Shown: piece by piece, positions 63,007 through 64,000 of the stretch
How the letters are laid out: each line of letters begins with the position of its first letter
Numbering within the stretch: the first letter of the stretch is position 1
NCBI RefSeq assembly: GCF_900129545.1
Contig: NZ_FQWB01000001.1
Span: forward strand, 186,001-250,000
Direction: 5' to 3'
Length of the DNA: 64,000 bases
Source: Flavobacterium fluvii
Lineage (GTDB): Bacteria > Bacteroidota > Bacteroidia > Flavobacteriales > Flavobacteriaceae
Notes under the pieces: model-generated
What the model saw: the letters and a program-made list of their open reading frames with translations, nothing else
Told to the model about the DNA's origin: nothing
Database searches by the model: none
Made by a program: the position numbers and the translations under genes

Positions 63007-64000
63007 TTACCATTCATCCGTCCTGAAAGACGAAACCGGCAATCCGCCCGTGCTAAACAATTCGGCTTTCATAAAATCTTTAAACAAATATCGAACCGCA
63101 ATTGGTTTAGTCACTTTATCCGATGTCAACACTACCGATTTTCTTCGTACTTCGGCTTTGGCAGGATAAAAAACCTTGTCTTCTCCGGCGATTTCAAAAC
63201 CAGTCACTTCTTTTCCGTAAGCCGTAATTCCGTTCGGTGCATCGTCGAAAGAGACTGTTACGGAATTGTCTTTTATTTCCAAAGCTTTATATTTTGGACT
63301 TTCAAATTCGAAGCCTTCCACACCATAGGTTTTGGCCAAAGCCAAATAAGCCAATCGGTTCCCCCCTTTTTCTTTGTCCATTGGATGAATGTTGTTTTCT
63401 TCGCCAACATCCATCAAAACCGCCATTGCCGAATTCGGAATTTCCTTTGAAGCTTTCAGTTGCGCTTCTCTCAAATAAGCAGAATTGTATTTCTCCAAAT
63501 TATCTTTTGGATGAAATTGTGCATAGTTAAACGGGGCAATTTGTGCATAGTAAAAAGGAAAATCGCCTTGTTTCCACAAGCCTCTCCAACTGCTGACCAT
63601 CTTTTTCATCAAAGCCGTATATTCCGAAGCTCGTTCGTAATTCGATTCGCCCTGATACCAGATACAGCCTTTGATTCCGTAACCAATCACGGGTGAAAGC
63701 ATTCCGTTAAACAAAGTTGAAGGAACACGATTCGGATCTTTTGCCAAATCTTCTTTTGTAGTCGGGATTTTGGCACTCGCGAAGTCTTTCAACATTTCCT
63801 GATTCATCCAAGCTTCCATACTTGAACCACCATACGAAACGTGAATCAACCCAACCGGAACTTGTAAAATTTCCTGCAAAAGCGAACCAAAATACCAAGC
63901 CGTTGCACTAAAATTTGCCGTTGATTTTGGTGATGCCATTTCCCATTTCCCTTCAAAATCCTCCAAAGGTTCAAGAACCGTAGCTCTTGGAATCGTGATC
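63007..64000 (-). CDS. SASA-family SGNH esterase, 5' end cut by window
   Basis: The frame is open to base 64000, so the true start and the block I serine lie outside. The visible part has GLIHVSYGGSSMEAWM, CIWYQGESN (block III-type), and NNIHPMDKEKGG (Asp/His block V), then a C-terminal beta domain. This is the sialate O-acetylesterase-like family, which in pectin and hemicellulose loci deacetylates plant oligosaccharides; some are now assigned to CE20. It is the first gene of the array seen in this window, and the array may extend further upstream. Confidence 0.85.
   Translation of the reverse strand, partial: ITIPRATVLEPLEDFEGKWEMASPKSTANFSATAWYFGSLLQEILQVPVGLIHVSYGGSSMEAWMNQEMLKDFASAKIPTTKEDLAKDPNRVPSTLFNGMLSPVIGYGIKGCIWYQGESNYERASEYTALMKKMVSSWRGLWKQGDFPFYYAQIAPFNYAQFHPKDNLEKYNSAYLREAQLKASKEIPNSAMAVLMDVGEENNIHPMDKEKGGNRLAYLALAKTYGVEGFEFESPKYKALEIKDNSVTVSFDDAPNGITAYGKEVTGFEIAGEDKVFYPAKAEVRRKSVVLTSDKVTKPIAVRYLFKDFMKAELFSTGGLPVSSFRTDEW

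Noticed and set aside
1..64000. CRISPR array, rRNA, tRNA or transposase gene
   Set aside because: No regularly spaced repeats, RNA gene signatures or transposase motifs were found; repeated DNA is limited to short intergenic units.

Overview
The window looks like a chromosomal piece of a plant-polysaccharide-degrading member of the Bacteroidota, most likely Flavobacterium or a close relative. Reasons: AT-rich DNA, a SusC/SusD pair, a type IX secretion (T9SS) C-terminal sorting domain, a flavobacterial-style lipoprotein export signal (Cys-Ser-Asp-Glu-Phe) on SusD, promoter-like TAnnTTTG boxes, and intergenic repeats of types I recall from Flavobacterium genomes.

Layout. One plus-strand gene enters from the left: a T9SS-tagged PL1 pectate lyase, cut by the window edge. 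It converges on a strong hairpin terminator. All 34 other genes lie on the minus strand over about 62 kb, so transcription runs right to left. From right to left: a cut SGNH esterase (SASA family), a DUF5703 protein, a PL1 lyase and a GH127-type hydrolase; an esterase/pectin block (two alpha/beta esterases, CE8, GH28, CE12); an 823-bp gene-free stretch carrying the susC promoter region; susC and susD; PL1, DUF3826, PL1; a DUF6298 protein, a GH140 apiosidase, GH28, GH43 and a sialidase-like propeller; GH78, an STN-like/esterase fusion and GH95; two genes that do not belong to glycan breakdown (DUF4375 and a SIR2-like protein); an MGH1-like hydrolase, GH78, a sialidase-like/isomerase fusion lipoprotein, a GH67/GH20-like protein and two GH2 enzymes; and finally a cytoplasmic operon of RuBisCO-like protein, four-carbon acid sugar kinase, Asp/Glu-racemase-fold enzyme and BASS-family transporter.

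How it works together. This is a pectin utilisation locus. PL1, GH28 and CE8 attack homogalacturonan. CE12 and the other esterases strip acyl groups. GH78, GH95, GH127, GH2, GH43 and especially GH140 fit side chains of rhamnogalacturonan I and II. SusC/SusD import oligosaccharides. The RuBisCO-like protein plus DUF1537 kinase pair matches the end of the published apionate pathway (OiaK with OiaX or OiaT). Since GH140 releases apiose from rhamnogalacturonan II, the locus probably couples apiose release to its catabolism. The earlier steps (apiose dehydrogenase, lactonase, oxidoisomerase) are not in the window.

No regulator, tRNA, rRNA, transposase or CRISPR array was found. A 14-bp element occurs at the same distance from promoter-like boxes upstream of susC and of the fusion lipoprotein gene, and may mark co-regulated units.
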